The notes under the pieces are model-generated. The model was not told where the DNA came from, searched no databases, and was given only the letters and a program-made list of their open reading frames with translations. Made by a program: the position numbers and the translations under genes. From Mycobacterium florentinum (GTDB lineage Bacteria > Actinomycetota > Actinomycetes > Mycobacteriales > Mycobacteriaceae), in the NCBI RefSeq assembly GCF_010730355.1, contig NZ_AP022576.1:1860001-1924000 (forward strand): DNA of 64,000 nt, written 5' to 3'. Positions 1 to 11,492 of the stretch are shown here, piece by piece; within the stretch, counting starts at the first letter, position 1, and each line of letters begins with the position of its first letter.

Positions 1-1569
1 GTCGATCGTCTTCGATAGTTCGTTGGCCTGCTTGAGGGCGTCATCGGCCCGATCTCGTTGGTAGGTCAGGTTTTGCTGCTGCGCCGCGCTCTGATTGCTG
101 ACCACGAACGCGAGCGAGCTGTGCACGAGCGGGGTACCCAACGGCCGGGTGATGGTCTGCACCTGCGCGACCCCGGGGACGTGGAACACGGCCTTGGCGA
201 CCTTGTCCAGGATGAGCATGCTCTCCGGGTTACGCATGTCGTGGTCGGTTTCGACCATCAGCAACTCGGGCTCCAGCCGGGCCCGCGAGAAGTGCTTCTC
301 GGCGGCCGTGTAACCGATATTGGCCGGCGCGTCGGCCGGCATGTAGGGACGAGTGTCGTAACTGGTCTTGTATCCGGGCAACGCGATCAGGCCCACCAGG
401 GCCAGCGCGCACGCGGCCGCGAGAACGGCGCCGGGCCAACGGACGATCGCGGTGCCGATGCGCCGCCAACCGCGGGTTCTCATCGCCCGCTTGGGGTCGA
501 AGATGCCCGCCTTGGACCCAAGGAAGAGGATCGCGGGGCCCAGGGTCAGTGCGGCGAACAGCGCCACGAGCACGCCCAAAGCGGCTGGGATACCCAGACT
601 TTGGAAGTAAGGAAGCCGGGTAAAGCTCAGGCAGGCCGTCGCGCCCGCCACGGTGAGCCCAGATCCCAACACGACGTGGGTGGTGCCGTGATACATGGTG
701 TAGAAGGCATTTTCGCGGTCCTCACCGGCCTCGCGCGCTTCCTGGTAGCGGCCCGCGAAAAATATCGCGTAGTCCGTTCCGGCGGCGATCACCAGCAGCG
801 TCATGATATTCGTCGCATAGGTCGACAACCCGATGATTCCCTCGTTTCCGAGGAAGGCGACAAGACCTCGGGCGGCGGACATTTCGATCATGACCGTGCC
901 GAGAACCAGCAGCGTGGTCAGCACCGAGCGGTAGACGAAGAACAACATCACCGCGATCATCCCGATGGTGATCGCGGTGACCTTGGCCGTCCCCTTGCTG
1001 CCCACGTCGAACTGATCGGAGATCAGCGGCGCCGCGCCGGTCACGTACGCCTTGACGCCCGGTGGCGGCTTCATGTGGTCGATGATGTCGCGAATCGCGC
1101 CGACACCCTCGTTGGCCAAAGCCGAGCCCTGATTGCCGGCGAGGTTCACCTGAACATAGGCGGCTTTGCCGTCGCTGCTCTGCGATCCCGCCGCGGTCAG
1201 GGTGTCGCCCCAGTAGTCCTGGACATGCTCGACGTGCTTGTGGTCCTGCTCGAGCTTGCGGATCATCTCGTCGTAAAAGCGGTGGGCGTCCGCGCCGAGT
1301 GGCTTGTCGCCTTCCAGCACGATCATGGCCGAGCTGTCGGTGTCGAACTCGTGGAACGCTTGACCGATGCGCTTAATCGCCTTGAGCGACGGGGCATCTG
1401 GCGAGTTCAGCGCCACGTTGTGGGTCTTGCCCACCTCTTCCAGCTGCGGCACCGCGATGTTCGTCAGGGCGGCGAGCGCCACCCAGAAAAGCAGGATCGG
1501 CAGCGCGAGCCGGCGGATGTTGCGCGGCACAAAGGGCCGCGTCTGCTGTTCGTTGGTTTGGTTGCTCAT
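1..1569 (-). CDS. MmpL-family RND lipid/siderophore exporter (partial)
   Basis: This is the N-terminal part (about 523 residues) of an MmpL inner-membrane transporter; the gene runs leftward off the window edge. The protein starts MSNQTNEQQTRPFVPRNIRRLALPI, broken here as MSNQTNEQQTRPFV then PRNIRRLALPI, followed by a first membrane helix and a large periplasmic loop. A block of helices follows, with the FVYRSVLTTLLVLGTV and GTDYAIFFAGRYQEAR regions typical of MmpL4/MmpL5. Proton-driven export of lipids or siderophores is the family role. Its ATG overlaps the mmpS stop in an ATGA, so the pair is translationally coupled. The start is certain; the substrate is not. Confidence 0.93.
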   Translation of the reverse strand, partial: MSNQTNEQQTRPFVPRNIRRLALPILLFWVALAALTNIAVPQLEEVGKTHNVALNSPDAPSLKAIKRIGQAFHEFDTDSSAMIVLEGDKPLGADAHRFYDEMIRKLEQDHKHVEHVQDYWGDTLTAAGSQSSDGKAAYVQVNLAGNQGSALANEGVGAIRDIIDHMKPPPGVKAYVTGAAPLISDQFDVGSKGTAKVTAITIGMIAVMLFFVYRSVLTTLLVLGTVMIEMSAARGLVAFLGNEGIIGLSTYATNIMTLLVIAAGTDYAIFFAGRYQEAREAGEDRENAFYTMYHGTTHVVLGSGLTVAGATACLSFTRLPYFQSLGIPAALGVLVALFAALTLGPAILFLGSKAGIFDPKRAMRTRGWRRIGTAIVRWPGAVLAAACALALVGLIALPGYKTSYDTRPYMPADAPANIGYTAAEKHFSRARLEPELLMVETDHDMRNPESMLILDKVAKAVFHVPGVAQVQTITRPLGTPLVHSSLAFVVSNQSAAQQQNLTYQRDRADDALKQANELSKTID

Positions 1570-1997
1570 CCCGACTTATCCAGACAGAAGGTGTAGGCGT
1601 CAACTTTGTTGACGGTCCGTTGGTCTTTGACTTCACCGTTGACGATGATGCGGCACCCGAGGGTGTCTCCAGTGCCTTGCGCCACGACATTGGCCACGAC
1701 CGCGGGCTCCGTCGTGGTGATCGTGAACGACCACGGCAGCGGCGCGTTCTTCACTTGCTGCGGCTGGGCATTGACGTCGAGGTAGTTGATCGTCGCCGTC
1801 GCGCCCGGGGCGCCGAAGACCTCGAGCACCACCGACTTGGGGTTGAACGGCACGATCTCGTTGGCCAGACCGCTGTTGGCCCGCGTGTGATCCTCGGAGC
1901 CGAAGATTCCGTGTAGGCGATAGATGCCGAATCCGGCGACGGCGACGACGAGCACCGAGACCACCACGATCCAGCCCTGCCTGAGCAGAGAGGACAT
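1566..1997 (-). CDS. MmpS-family membrane accessory protein
   Basis: A 143-residue protein with one N-terminal membrane helix (residues about 6-28, WIVVVSVLVVAVAGFGIY) and an extracytoplasmic beta-rich domain. The segment VLEVFGAPGATATINYLDVNAQP is the family signature region (first part VLEVFGAPGATA). MmpS proteins are the periplasmic partners of MmpL exporters. I prefer the ATG at 1997 because AAGGCGG lies just upstream; a GTG at 2012 would add five residues. The gene lies between an operator-bearing intergenic gap and mmpL, which it overlaps by 4 bp. Confidence 0.92.
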   Translation of the reverse strand: MSSLLRQGWIVVVSVLVVAVAGFGIYRLHGIFGSEDHTRANSGLANEIVPFNPKSVVLEVFGAPGATATINYLDVNAQPQQVKNAPLPWSFTITTTEPAVVANVVAQGTGDTLGCRIIVNGEVKDQRTVNKVDAYTFCLDKSG

Positions 1998-2096
1998 TGA
2001 AACCGCCTTCACCCGTCGGCCTTTCGATGGTCGGGGCGTTCTCGATCACTCTAGGACTACGACCGTTGCCTCGCGCGAACGCGATCGACCGGTATC

Positions 2097-2121
2097 ACAG
2101 TACGGTACTGGACCGTACTGT
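2097..2121. promoter_or_regulatory. Palindromic operator upstream of mmpS (probable TetR site)
   Basis: A perfect inverted repeat with 10-bp arms, ACAGTACGGT and ACCGTACTGT, separated by 5 bp. It lies about 100 bp upstream of mmpS and downstream of tetR. A 17-bp core of this site recurs with one mismatch in front of tetR. Confidence 0.75.
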
Positions 2122-2168
2122 ACAAGAGACGCGGCCGTACACATTCATCGGCTTCATCGGGCGCGGGG

Positions 2169-2780
2169 TTACCCGCTGGATCGGGTCAGGCCCGGAATCA
2201 GGAAGTGGTCCACGAGCAGCTGCACCGTGCGACGCGTGGGCGGCCGGTCGGGAATGATGGACCGGAAGATCAGGTAGCCGGGCAACAGATCCCAGAGCTC
2301 ATCATCGGCGATGACATCCTGGCTGATCTCGCCACGGTCGACAGCCAGTTGCAGCACGTGCCGAATCAAGGCCTTGCGTTGCTTGAGGAACTGCTCCTGC
2401 AGTGCGTCGTTGAGCGCGGGGTGCCGCGACACCTCGACCATCACCGCGCGGATGGTGCTGGCGTGCTGGCGCCCGTGCTCGCCGCAGGCTTCCCCGAGAC
2501 CGATCAAGTCGCCACGCAATGTCCCGGTATTCGGCGGGACCGCGATCTCGCGGACGCCTTCGATGAAGGCGGCCAGCACCAATTCGGCTTTCGAGGGCCA
2601 GCGCCGATAAACCGTGGCCTTGCTGGCGTGGGCGGCACTGGCGACCGCGTCGATCGTCAGCTGGTCGTAGCCGTGTTCCTGCAGCAGCTCCAGTGTCACC
2701 GCCAGCAGTTCGGCCTCGCGTGGAGACCATGGCGATGGCTCCGTGTACTGCTCGGCCGTCTGGGTCATAGCGCCCACCAT
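2169..2780 (-). CDS. TetR/AcrR-family regulator of the mmpS-mmpL operon
   Basis: A 203-residue TetR regulator. The DNA-binding domain covers residues about 20-70 (TLELLQEHGYDQLTIDAV, then HASKATVYRRWPSKAEL, the recognition helix region). The C-terminal part ends RTVQLLVDHFLIPGL, typical of the AcrR-like C-terminal domain. It lies upstream of mmpS on the same strand. Matching palindromes lie before this gene and before mmpS, so autoregulation plus local repression is the likely mode. An ATG at 2768 (MTQTAEQ) is an alternative start. The effector is unknown. Confidence 0.93.
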   Translation of the reverse strand: MVGAMTQTAEQYTEPSPWSPREAELLAVTLELLQEHGYDQLTIDAVASAAHASKATVYRRWPSKAELVLAAFIEGVREIAVPPNTGTLRGDLIGLGEACGEHGRQHASTIRAVMVEVSRHPALNDALQEQFLKQRKALIRHVLQLAVDRGEISQDVIADDELWDLLPGYLIFRSIIPDRPPTRRTVQLLVDHFLIPGLTRSSG

Positions 2781-2794
2781 AGAGCCGCAAGGGC

Positions 2795-2810
2795 AGTACG
2801 GACCAGTACT
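2795..2810. promoter_or_regulatory. Palindromic operator upstream of tetR
   Basis: An inverted repeat AGTAC-N6-GTACT in the 36-bp gap between the ligA stop and the tetR start. Together with its flank it matches the mmpS operator (read on the minus strand) over CAGTACGG[T/A]CCAGTAC, which suggests one repressor controls both. Confidence 0.7.
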
Positions 2811-2816
2811 CCGCTG

Positions 2817-4910
<2,094 letters not shown>

Positions 4911-4935
4911 CTATCGAAGGCGCCCGACAGCGTTG

Positions 4936-5949
4936 CTAGATGGCGTCGGGATCCTCGGCGAACGCCTCCGCGGCCTTGCGGGCCAGCTCGATCGCGGTCC
5001 GGGCCCACTGCGGCGTCGCGGCGGCCAGACCGCAGGCCGGAGTGACGCCGATGCGCTCCCGCAGCGCCGAACGGCCGAACCCGAGCCGATCGGTCACCGC
5101 GACGACGGCGGTGGCCACCTCCTCGGCGGCCGGCCGCTTATCCGGAGCAGTGGCGGCGACCACGCCCAGCATCACGGCGCGACCCGATTCGACGAAGGCC
5201 GCGACGCCGTCGAGGTCGGCGGCCCGCAGCATGGCGACGTCGACCGATATCGCGCTAATTGCACTGCGCGCCAACAGATCCCACGGCAATTCGGCCGCAC
5301 AGCTGTGCAACATCACCTCGGTGCCCACCGCCTCGGCGCAGCTGTCGAGCAGCGGGCCGGCCACCGATTCGTCGAGCGCGGCAACCGGACTCAGCGCGGT
5401 GACCCCGCTCAGCCGGCCACCCAGCGCGGCGGGCAACGACGGCTCGTCGAATTGCACCACCACGGGTGTGTCCAGGCGGCGCGACAGCGCCGCGCGATGG
5501 ACGGCGACGCCCTCGGCCAGCGATGCCGTCAGGTCACGCAGCGCGCCGGGGTCGGTGATTGCCCGGTGGCCGTTGGACATCTCGAGCCCGGCGGCCAGCG
5601 TGATCGGGCCGGGTGCCTGGACCTTGACCACCCGTCCGCCGCCGCGCAGGCCGGCCGTCTCCCAGGCTTCCTCGATGGCGTCCATGTCCTCGTCGAGCAG
5701 GCTGACCGCCCGGCGGGTCACCGCGCCCGGCCGGGCGACGATGCGGTAGCCGCGCGGCACGGTGTCGATCGCCACGTCGACCAGGAGCGCGCCCGCCCGA
5801 CCCAGCAGGTCGGCACCCACTCCCCTGGCGGGTAGCTCGACGAGGTGCGCCATCGCGGCGCCCAATTCACCGACGACGACCTCCGCCGACGGCCGTGCCG
5901 CGGTACCGGGCCACGAACCCACGCCGGTGGCGGTCGCGAAAACATTCAC
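4936..5949 (-). CDS. MetE-like (cobalamin-independent methionine synthase C-terminal fold) protein
   Basis: A 337-residue protein of the UROD/MetE-like superfamily and the counterpart of Rv3015c beside ligA. It carries the expected His-x-Cys pair in MLHSCAAELPWDL and a later Cys in GVTPACGLA, which together resemble the zinc/thiol site of MetE. A FDEPSLP segment matches the MetE core. It is less than half the length of full MetE and lacks the N-terminal homocysteine-binding half, so its true methyl acceptor is unknown. It ends 35 bp upstream of ligA on the same strand. Confidence 0.85.
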   Translation of the reverse strand: MNVFATATGVGSWPGTAARPSAEVVVGELGAAMAHLVELPARGVGADLLGRAGALLVDVAIDTVPRGYRIVARPGAVTRRAVSLLDEDMDAIEEAWETAGLRGGGRVVKVQAPGPITLAAGLEMSNGHRAITDPGALRDLTASLAEGVAVHRAALSRRLDTPVVVQFDEPSLPAALGGRLSGVTALSPVAALDESVAGPLLDSCAEAVGTEVMLHSCAAELPWDLLARSAISAISVDVAMLRAADLDGVAAFVESGRAVMLGVVAATAPDKRPAAEEVATAVVAVTDRLGFGRSALRERIGVTPACGLAAATPQWARTAIELARKAAEAFAEDPDAI

Positions 5950-6048
5950 CGGGCAACCGTATTCGACGTCACCCTGCGCCCCGCTGGCCAGGGTGTGTTG
6001 ACGTCGGCCGACGCGACTATTCTCAGGAGTTTAGAGGGGTGCAAAACG

Positions 6049-6693
6049 GTGTGGCGCAGGGCGAGGTTCGCGTGGCCGCTGCTGATATGTGGCGCGGTGA
6101 TGCTGACTGCGGCGTGCACCCGGGTGGTGGATGGCACGGCATTGCCGGGGTTTACCGGCGGCGCCCGGGGTATCCGCGGGGTTAATGTCGACACAATTCT
6201 GCTGGACCAGTCGCGGATGCAAGCCATCACCGGCGCCGGCGAACACCTGTCGATCATCCCGTCGATGGACGGCAGCGCTCCGGTGGACATCGACACGCTC
6301 GCCGAAACCACGCCGCGGCCCTGCCGCTTCCTCTTCGCCGAGACCGCGACGTTTGGTCCCGATATCGAAGAGTTCCACAAGACCACGTTTCAGGATCCGC
6401 CCGACGGCGCCCTGATCTCCGAGGGCGCCGCGGCCTATCGCGATGCCGAGACCGCGCAACACGCCTTCACCGCGCTGGTCTCGACCGTCACCGACTGTGC
6501 CGGCGGCTCGACCGGCCAGCTGTTCGTCGGCGACTGGAAGGCCGACGCCACCTCGCTGCATCTGGGACCGGGTGGCTGCGGCCGCGACTATCGGGTGCTG
6601 TCGGTGGCGTTGCTGGAAGTGACTTTCTGCGGCTTCCCGCAGTCGGTGTCCGACATCGTGATGACGAACATCGTCGCCAACTTCCCGCGCTGA
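6049..6693 (+). CDS. lpqA: Lipoprotein LpqA
   Basis: A 214-residue exported lipoprotein. I chose the GTG at 6049: a GAGGGG ribosome-binding sequence precedes it and it gives a short basic n-region (VWRRARFAWPLL), a hydrophobic core and the lipobox LTAAC (Cys about residue 22). Starts further upstream would put this signal in the middle of the protein. The mature part contains three further Cys (PRPCRF, VTDCAGG, GGCGRDY), plus one near the end, of the PknH-like extracellular sensor fold type. It is divergent from the MetE-like gene and corresponds to Rv3016. Confidence 0.85.
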   Translation: MWRRARFAWPLLICGAVMLTAACTRVVDGTALPGFTGGARGIRGVNVDTILLDQSRMQAITGAGEHLSIIPSMDGSAPVDIDTLAETTPRPCRFLFAETATFGPDIEEFHKTTFQDPPDGALISEGAAAYRDAETAQHAFTALVSTVTDCAGGSTGQLFVGDWKADATSLHLGPGGCGRDYRVLSVALLEVTFCGFPQSVSDIVMTNIVANFPR

Positions 6694-6729
6694 CGATCCG
6701 GTGTCCTTGTCCGACAACGATTTTCGCTG

Positions 6730-7005
6730 TCACCAGTGTGCCGTGGTCTCCAATTCGAAGTTGGGGTGGCCGTATTGGATCCACATCGCGACATGCAGGG
6801 CGGTAACGGCCGCCGAGACGGCCAGGGCGGTGAGCGCCAGCGCAAACCCTCGCTGCGAGCGATGTTTGACCTGCCACATTCCCACGAGGGCGAGAACGCT
6901 GCTCAAGATCGGGCTGGCGTACATGCCCATGATGCTGAGTACGAAGGCCGCAACGGCAAGGCCGTTGGTCTGTGCTTCCTGCGCTGTGATCTGGTTCTCG
7001 TTCAT
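6730..7005 (-). CDS. DUF4190-type small membrane protein
   Basis: A 91-residue protein with a short polar N-terminus, then a first hydrophobic segment (GLAVAAFVLSIMGMY and onward), a loop with GMWQVKHRSQRG and a second membrane helix (FALALTALAVSAAVTALHV). The pattern is that of DUF4190 proteins, which have no assigned function. A GGAAGGAA-like ribosome-binding sequence precedes the ATG. As I recall H37Rv, this position carries esx/PPE genes (Rv3017c-Rv3023c), which are absent here. It is convergent with lpqA (36-bp gap). Confidence 0.75.
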   Translation of the reverse strand: MNENQITAQEAQTNGLAVAAFVLSIMGMYASPILSSVLALVGMWQVKHRSQRGFALALTALAVSAAVTALHVAMWIQYGHPNFELETTAHW

Positions 7006-7106
7006 CGTCTCTCGTTCCTTCCCCGTTCGGGGGTCAATGCATTACGAGACGAATGTTCTCCGCAAGCTCTTGGAGGATCCTTGGAACGCGAAAGCGGGTG
7101 TGGAAA

Positions 7107-8183
7107 TCAGCGCGACGTGCGGGCGATGGTAGCGCTGCCGAGTACTTCGTCGCCGGCCGAATCCGGGCGGTACAGCACGACGGTCTGGCCGCACGCCACC
7201 CCGCGCACCGGGACGCGCAACCGCACGCACAGCTCGTCGCCGACCAATTCGGCCACCGCACTCGCGGTTTCACCGTGGGCGCGCACCTGAACCTCGCACT
7301 CGATCGGGCCCCGCGGGGCGGCTCCGGCGGTGAAGACAGGATCCCGTCCCGTCAGCGCATGCACCTCGAGATCGGCGGCGCTGCCGACGTGCACCGTCGC
7401 GGTGTCGGCATCGATGGCCGTCACGTAGCGCGGCAGACCGTCCGGCCCGGGGCCGGCGATGCCCAAACCCTTGCGCTGCCCGATCGTGAAACCGTGCACC
7501 CCGTCGTGATTGGCCAGCACCGCGCCGTCGGAACCCACGACGTCGCCCGGGCGAACGGCGATGCGCTCCCCCAGAAAAGCGCGGGTGTCCCCCGACGGGA
7601 TGAAGCAGATGTCGTGGCTGTCCGGTTTGTCCGCGACGGCCAGGCCGCGCCGAGCCGCCTCCGCGCGGATCTGCGGCTTGGGGGTGTCGCCGATCGGAAA
7701 AGCGGCGTGGCGCAACTGCTCCGCGGTCAGCACGGCCAGCACGTAGGACTGGTCCTTGTCATGGTCGACGGCCCGGCGCAGCCGGCCTTCCGACAGCCGG
7801 GCGTAGTGGCCGGTGACAACGGTGTCGAAACCCAGTGCCACCGCGCGCGCGGAAAGTGCGGCGAACTTGATCCGCTGATTGCAGCGCACGCACGGGTTGG
7901 GCGTCTCGCCGCGCGCGTAGGACGACACGAAATCGTCGATCACGTCTTCGGCGAACTTCTCCGCGAAATCCCAGACATAGAACGGGATTCCGAGCACATC
8001 GGCCACGCGGCGCGCGTCGGAGGCGTCTTCTTTCGAGCAGCAGCCCCGCGAGCCGGTGCGCAGCGTGCCGGGCGCCGACGACAACGCCAGATGCACGCCG
8101 ACCACGTCGTGTCCGGCATCGACCATCCGAGCGGCGGCGACCGACGAATCGACGCCACCGCTCATCGCGGCAAGAACTTTCAC
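7107..8183 (-). CDS. mnmA: tRNA-specific 2-thiouridylase MnmA
   Basis: A 358-residue MnmA/TrmU, which thiolates U34 of Lys, Glu and Gln tRNAs using sulfur from the cysteine desulfurase encoded next to it. The ATP PP-loop [11 protein letters not shown] lies near the N-terminus. The catalytic cysteines sit in [12 protein letters not shown] and in [17 protein letters not shown]. The GTG start at 8183 overlaps the desulfurase stop by 4 bp (GTGA), which fits one transcription unit. It corresponds to Rv3024c. Confidence 0.97.
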   Translation of the reverse strand: MKVLAAMSGGVDSSVAAARMVDAGHDVVGVHLALSSAPGTLRTGSRGCCSKEDASDARRVADVLGIPFYVWDFAEKFAEDVIDDFVSSYARGETPNPCVRCNQRIKFAALSARAVALGFDTVVTGHYARLSEGRLRRAVDHDKDQSYVLAVLTAEQLRHAAFPIGDTPKPQIRAEAARRGLAVADKPDSHDICFIPSGDTRAFLGERIAVRPGDVVGSDGAVLANHDGVHGFTIGQRKGLGIAGPGPDGLPRYVTAIDADTATVHVGSAADLEVHALTGRDPVFTAGAAPRGPIECEVQVRAHGETASAVAELVGDELCVRLRVPVRGVACGQTVVLYRPDSAGDEVLGSATIARTSR

Positions 8184-9358
8184 CCGGATGCTCCCGCGGC
8201 GGCCAGCGCCGCCCGCCTGGCCCGATCCACCGCGGCGGGCAGCACCCGCAGCACCTCGTCCACATCGGCGTCGACACTGGTGTGCCCCAACGACAGCCGT
8301 AGCGATCCCCGCGCGGTGGCGGCGTCGGCGCCCATCGCGATCAGCACGTGCGAGGCCTGCGGGACGCCCGCGGTGCACGCCGACCCGGTCGAGCATTCGA
8401 TTCCGTTGGCATCCAACAGCATCAGCAGCGCGTCGCCTTCGCAGCCGCGGAAGGTGAAGTGGGCATTGCCCGGAAGCCGCGACACGAATGACCCATTGAC
8501 ACGGACATCGTCGATCTCGGCCAGCACGCCCTCGACCAGCCGATCGCGCAGCGCGCGCAGCCGTACGCCGTTGGCCTCCAGGCCGTCGACGGCCAGCCGC
8601 ATCGCGGCCGCCATTCCGACTGCACCGGCGACATCCGGCGTGCCGGAACGGATGTCACGCTCCTGTCCACCGCCGTGCAGCAGCGGCGCACAGGCCACGT
8701 CGCGGCGCAGCAACAGGGCGCCCACCGCCTGTGGACCGCCGAACTTGTGCGCCGCAACGCTCATCGCCGAGAGCCCGCTGGCGGTGAAGTCGACGGGCAG
8801 CTGACCGACCGCCTGTACGGCGTCGCTGTGCATCGGGACGCCGAATTCGGCCGCGACGGCGGCGAGCTCGGCGATGGGCATCACGGTGCCGACCTCGTTG
8901 TTGGCCCACATCACCGAGACCAGCGCGACGTCGTCATGGCTCTGCAGCGTCTCGCGCAGCGCCGGGGCCGACACCGATCCGTCGGGTGCGGTGGGCAGCC
9001 AGGTCACCTGGGCGCCCTCGTGCTCGACCAGCCAGTCGACCGAATCCAGCACCGCGTGATGTTCCACCCGGCTGGTGATGACGCGCAGCCGGCGCGGATC
9101 GGCGTCGCGGCGGGCGCGGTAGATCCCCTTGACGGCCAGGTTGTCGCTTTCGGTGCCGCCCGCGGTGAAAATCACCTCCGACGGGCGCGCACCCAGCTTG
9201 TCCGCGATCAGCTCGCGGGACTCCTCGATGCGGCGCCGGGCCGTGCGGCCGCTGGTATGCAGCGACGAGGCGTTGCCGACGGTGCCGTACACGGCCGTCA
9301 TCGCCTCGATGGCGGCAGGGTGCATCGGGGTGGTGGCGGCGTGATCGAGGTAGACCAT
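8180..9358 (-). CDS. iscS: Cysteine desulfurase (IscS/NifS-like)
   Basis: A 392-residue PLP enzyme releasing sulfur from cysteine for Fe-S clusters and tRNA thiolation. The start [16 protein letters not shown] is typical of the family. The PLP lysine is in [14 protein letters not shown] and the catalytic persulfide cysteine is in [16 protein letters not shown]. The long extension upstream of 9358 in the same frame has no family similarity, so the ATG at 9358 is preferred. It is coupled to mnmA, its likely sulfur acceptor, and corresponds to Rv3025c. Confidence 0.97.
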   Translation of the reverse strand: MVYLDHAATTPMHPAAIEAMTAVYGTVGNASSLHTSGRTARRRIEESRELIADKLGARPSEVIFTAGGTESDNLAVKGIYRARRDADPRRLRVITSRVEHHAVLDSVDWLVEHEGAQVTWLPTAPDGSVSAPALRETLQSHDDVALVSVMWANNEVGTVMPIAELAAVAAEFGVPMHSDAVQAVGQLPVDFTASGLSAMSVAAHKFGGPQAVGALLLRRDVACAPLLHGGGQERDIRSGTPDVAGAVGMAAAMRLAVDGLEANGVRLRALRDRLVEGVLAEIDDVRVNGSFVSRLPGNAHFTFRGCEGDALLMLLDANGIECSTGSACTAGVPQASHVLIAMGADAATARGSLRLSLGHTSVDADVDEVLRVLPAAVDRARRAALAAAGASG

Positions 9359-9392
9359 GACGCGCCCCAGGATACCGGGCCGGGCCGAACCC

Positions 9393-10223
9393 CTAAGCGG
9401 CCAGCTCGTGGCGTTGACCTGGGCGCCGCGCCACCCCGACGCCCACTGCCGACTGAGAGCGGCGAGCCAGGGCGCGGCGATCGGTGCCCGGCAGCTGCAG
9501 AGATTCCACGTGAACATGCGCCAACGTGCGGCGCTGGGTGATCAACCGGCCCATCGCCGCCAGCAAGGTGTCGTCCCCGACGAAGGCCGGCGCGGTCGAA
9601 AGCAGGCCGTCGACGTGGTGATATGTCAACCGAAGCGGCTGGACCGGGCGACCGGAGTCGATCGCGGCCTGGAACATCGCCGGGTAGAACGACCCGCAGG
9701 CCACCCCGCACCACGTGGTGCCCTCGGGAAAGGCCACCACGGTCTGGCCGGCGCGCAGCCGCTCCGCCACGGCATCCACCACCCCGGGCAGCTGCCGCAG
9801 GCTGGCCCGGTCGATCGGAATGATCTTCAGCAGCCGCGCCGTGAGCTCGCCGAACATGTCGGCGCGCGCGACGTACCAGCCGGGCAGCACCGCACCGATG
9901 GCGAAGACGTCCAGCCAGGACATGTGCGGCCCGACCACCAGGACGCCGCGCAGGTTGCGGATCGGGGCGCCGGACACGCTGATCCGGATCCCGAAAACCC
10001 GCAGCACCATCTGGCAGTAGAACCGCCGGATCCGCAGCTGCGCGGGCGCCGGCACCAGCGCCAACGGCGCCCCCAGCACCAGCAGCACCACCAGCATGAG
10101 GCGAAGCGTCACCCGCAGCACCACCAGCCACCGCGGCGACGCGGGGGCGACACCCACACAGGTGCTGTCGCACGTCGCGCGCGGCAGCCAGGCGTGGTCG
10201 GTGGCGACCGCGGGAGCGTTCAT
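9393..10223 (-). CDS. PlsC-like lysophospholipid (or lyso-ornithine lipid) acyltransferase
   Basis: A 276-residue membrane-associated acyltransferase. The catalytic HX4D motif is HMSWLD and the second block is FPEGTT; a hydrophobic helix precedes them ([18 protein letters not shown]). The ATG at 10223 overlaps the stop of the OlsB-like gene by 4 bp, so the two are coupled. In ornithine-lipid producers OlsB makes lyso-ornithine lipid and OlsA, a PlsC-type enzyme, adds the second acyl chain. An ordinary 1-acylglycerol-3-phosphate acyltransferase is equally possible. It corresponds to Rv3026c. Confidence 0.88.
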   Translation of the reverse strand: MNAPAVATDHAWLPRATCDSTCVGVAPASPRWLVVLRVTLRLMLVVLLVLGAPLALVPAPAQLRIRRFYCQMVLRVFGIRISVSGAPIRNLRGVLVVGPHMSWLDVFAIGAVLPGWYVARADMFGELTARLLKIIPIDRASLRQLPGVVDAVAERLRAGQTVVAFPEGTTWCGVACGSFYPAMFQAAIDSGRPVQPLRLTYHHVDGLLSTAPAFVGDDTLLAAMGRLITQRRTLAHVHVESLQLPGTDRRALARRSQSAVGVGVARRPGQRHELAA

Positions 10224-11080
10224 CGGTCGCCGCCCGCCATCTCCGAAGCCGCCGATACCGATCGCAGTCGTCGCAGATATCGGGTATCGGCCTGGCGTTT
10301 GTCCAGCAGCACGCAGAAGTCGCCGACACCGAAGTCCGGGTCCAGGGCGGGCTCGCCGCAGGATTTGGCGCCGAGCCGCAGGTAGCCGCGCATCAGCGCC
10401 GGAACCGAGGGCCGCGCCGGCGGCGCGATCTCGTCGAGAGACTTGCCGTCCACCACCACCGGCCGGTGCGGGTACACCCGGTACTCCGGCGGCGCGGCGT
10501 GCCGGCTCCGCACGAAATCGCGCACGCCCCGAAGCTGGCTGCCCGCCGCGTCCCCACCCGATTCGAGGTCGCTGTCGCTGCCGATCGGCACCGACACGCA
10601 CCCGATCACGTAGTCGTAGCCGTAGCGGTCCAGATAGGCCAGGATCCCCGCCCACATCAGCAGCACGACGCCGCCGTTGCGGTGGCCGTCGCGGACCACG
10701 GCGCGGCCCATCTCCACCAGTGACGGCCGCAGCGGGTCTAGCGCACCAAGGTCGAATTCCGTCGCGGTGTAGAGGCCCCCGGCCGCAATCGCACCCGACG
10801 GCGCCAGCATCCGGTAGCAGCCCACCAGCTCGCCGGTGTCGTCGTCACGGACCAGCAGGTGGTCGCAGAACTCGTCGAAGCGGTCCACGTCCCGGTCGCC
10901 CGCACCCGATTCCGGCAGCGCGAAACCGGGCGTGCTGGTGAACACGTCGTAGCGCAGCCGCTGTGCCGCCTCGACCAGACTGGGGTCGGTGGACAGCAAC
11001 AGCGAGTAACGCGGCCCAGAAGAGCTGGTCGCAGCTCCGTCCGGCCTATCACTCGGTATCAGGACAGAAGCAATGCTCAT
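10220..11080 (-). CDS. OlsB-like GNAT N-acyltransferase
   Basis: A 286-residue protein of the hemolysin/OlsB branch of the GNAT superfamily. Features are YDVFTSTPGFALPESGAGDRDVD (first part YDVFTSTPGFALPE), DRFDEFCDHLLVRD, LVGCYRML and LVEMGRAVV. OlsB enzymes put a 3-hydroxyacyl group on ornithine. I chose the ATG at 11080; a TTG at 11098 could add six residues. It is the first gene of a unit with the PlsC-like acyltransferase. It corresponds to Rv3027c, annotated only as a GCN5-related transferase as far as I recall. Confidence 0.82.
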   Translation of the reverse strand: MSIASVLIPSDRPDGAATSSSGPRYSLLLSTDPSLVEAAQRLRYDVFTSTPGFALPESGAGDRDVDRFDEFCDHLLVRDDDTGELVGCYRMLAPSGAIAAGGLYTATEFDLGALDPLRPSLVEMGRAVVRDGHRNGGVVLLMWAGILAYLDRYGYDYVIGCVSVPIGSDSDLESGGDAAGSQLRGVRDFVRSRHAAPPEYRVYPHRPVVVDGKSLDEIAPPARPSVPALMRGYLRLGAKSCGEPALDPDFGVGDFCVLLDKRQADTRYLRRLRSVSAASEMAGGDR

Positions 11081-11446
11081 GTCAACAACGTGGCGCAATC
11101 GGGGAGCGAATCGGCATCGACGCTATGACGTGTTGGTGCACGCAAGATGACGAAATGTGTTGTACACGCTTGTTGGTTAGTGGGTCTGCTTGCGCGTATT
11201 CGTATGAGCGGCAACGCAATAAACACCTGCACGTCTCTCGCTATTAACGTGCTCGCCAACTTCGAGACCTGCCACCGGCGCGATATCCCGCATCGACTGA
11301 AACGCGAATTATGTTCGTAGCCAACGGTTCTCCGCGATGTTACGGTGATACAAGGTCTAATGAGCGACTTTCGGCTCCGATATCACCCGCGATGTCGGAA
11401 TCGAAATGACAGTGGCGGTCCGGACCCGTTGTGGTGGTGGAAATCA
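11081..11446. other. Intergenic region without a recognisable gene
   Basis: Between the OlsB-like gene and the fixB terminator, both leftward. The DNA is noticeably more AT-rich than its surroundings and probably holds the promoter of the acyltransferase pair. Short open frames exist but none has a ribosome-binding site or protein-like composition. Confidence 0.6.
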
Positions 11447-11484
11447 CGAAAAAGCCCCCGACGCCGGGCGCGGGGGCTTTTTCG
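11447..11484 (-). terminator. Intrinsic terminator after fixB
   Basis: A 14-bp perfect stem (CGAAAAAGCCCCCG / CGGGGGCTTTTTCG) with a 10-nt loop, 8 bp downstream of the fixB stop. The A and T runs at the stem base allow termination in either direction, but only the fixA-fixB operon runs into it. Confidence 0.85.
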
Positions 11485-11492
11485 TTGGAAGA

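Noticed and set aside
58..1596. Long rightward open frame opposite mmpL
   Set aside because: It is antisense to an MmpL gene with clear motifs; its product is Arg/His/Gly-rich with no recognisable family, a common GC-rich shadow.
11077..11259. 60-codon leftward frame upstream of the OlsB-like gene
   Set aside because: No ribosome-binding site, no protein-like pattern; more likely promoter DNA.
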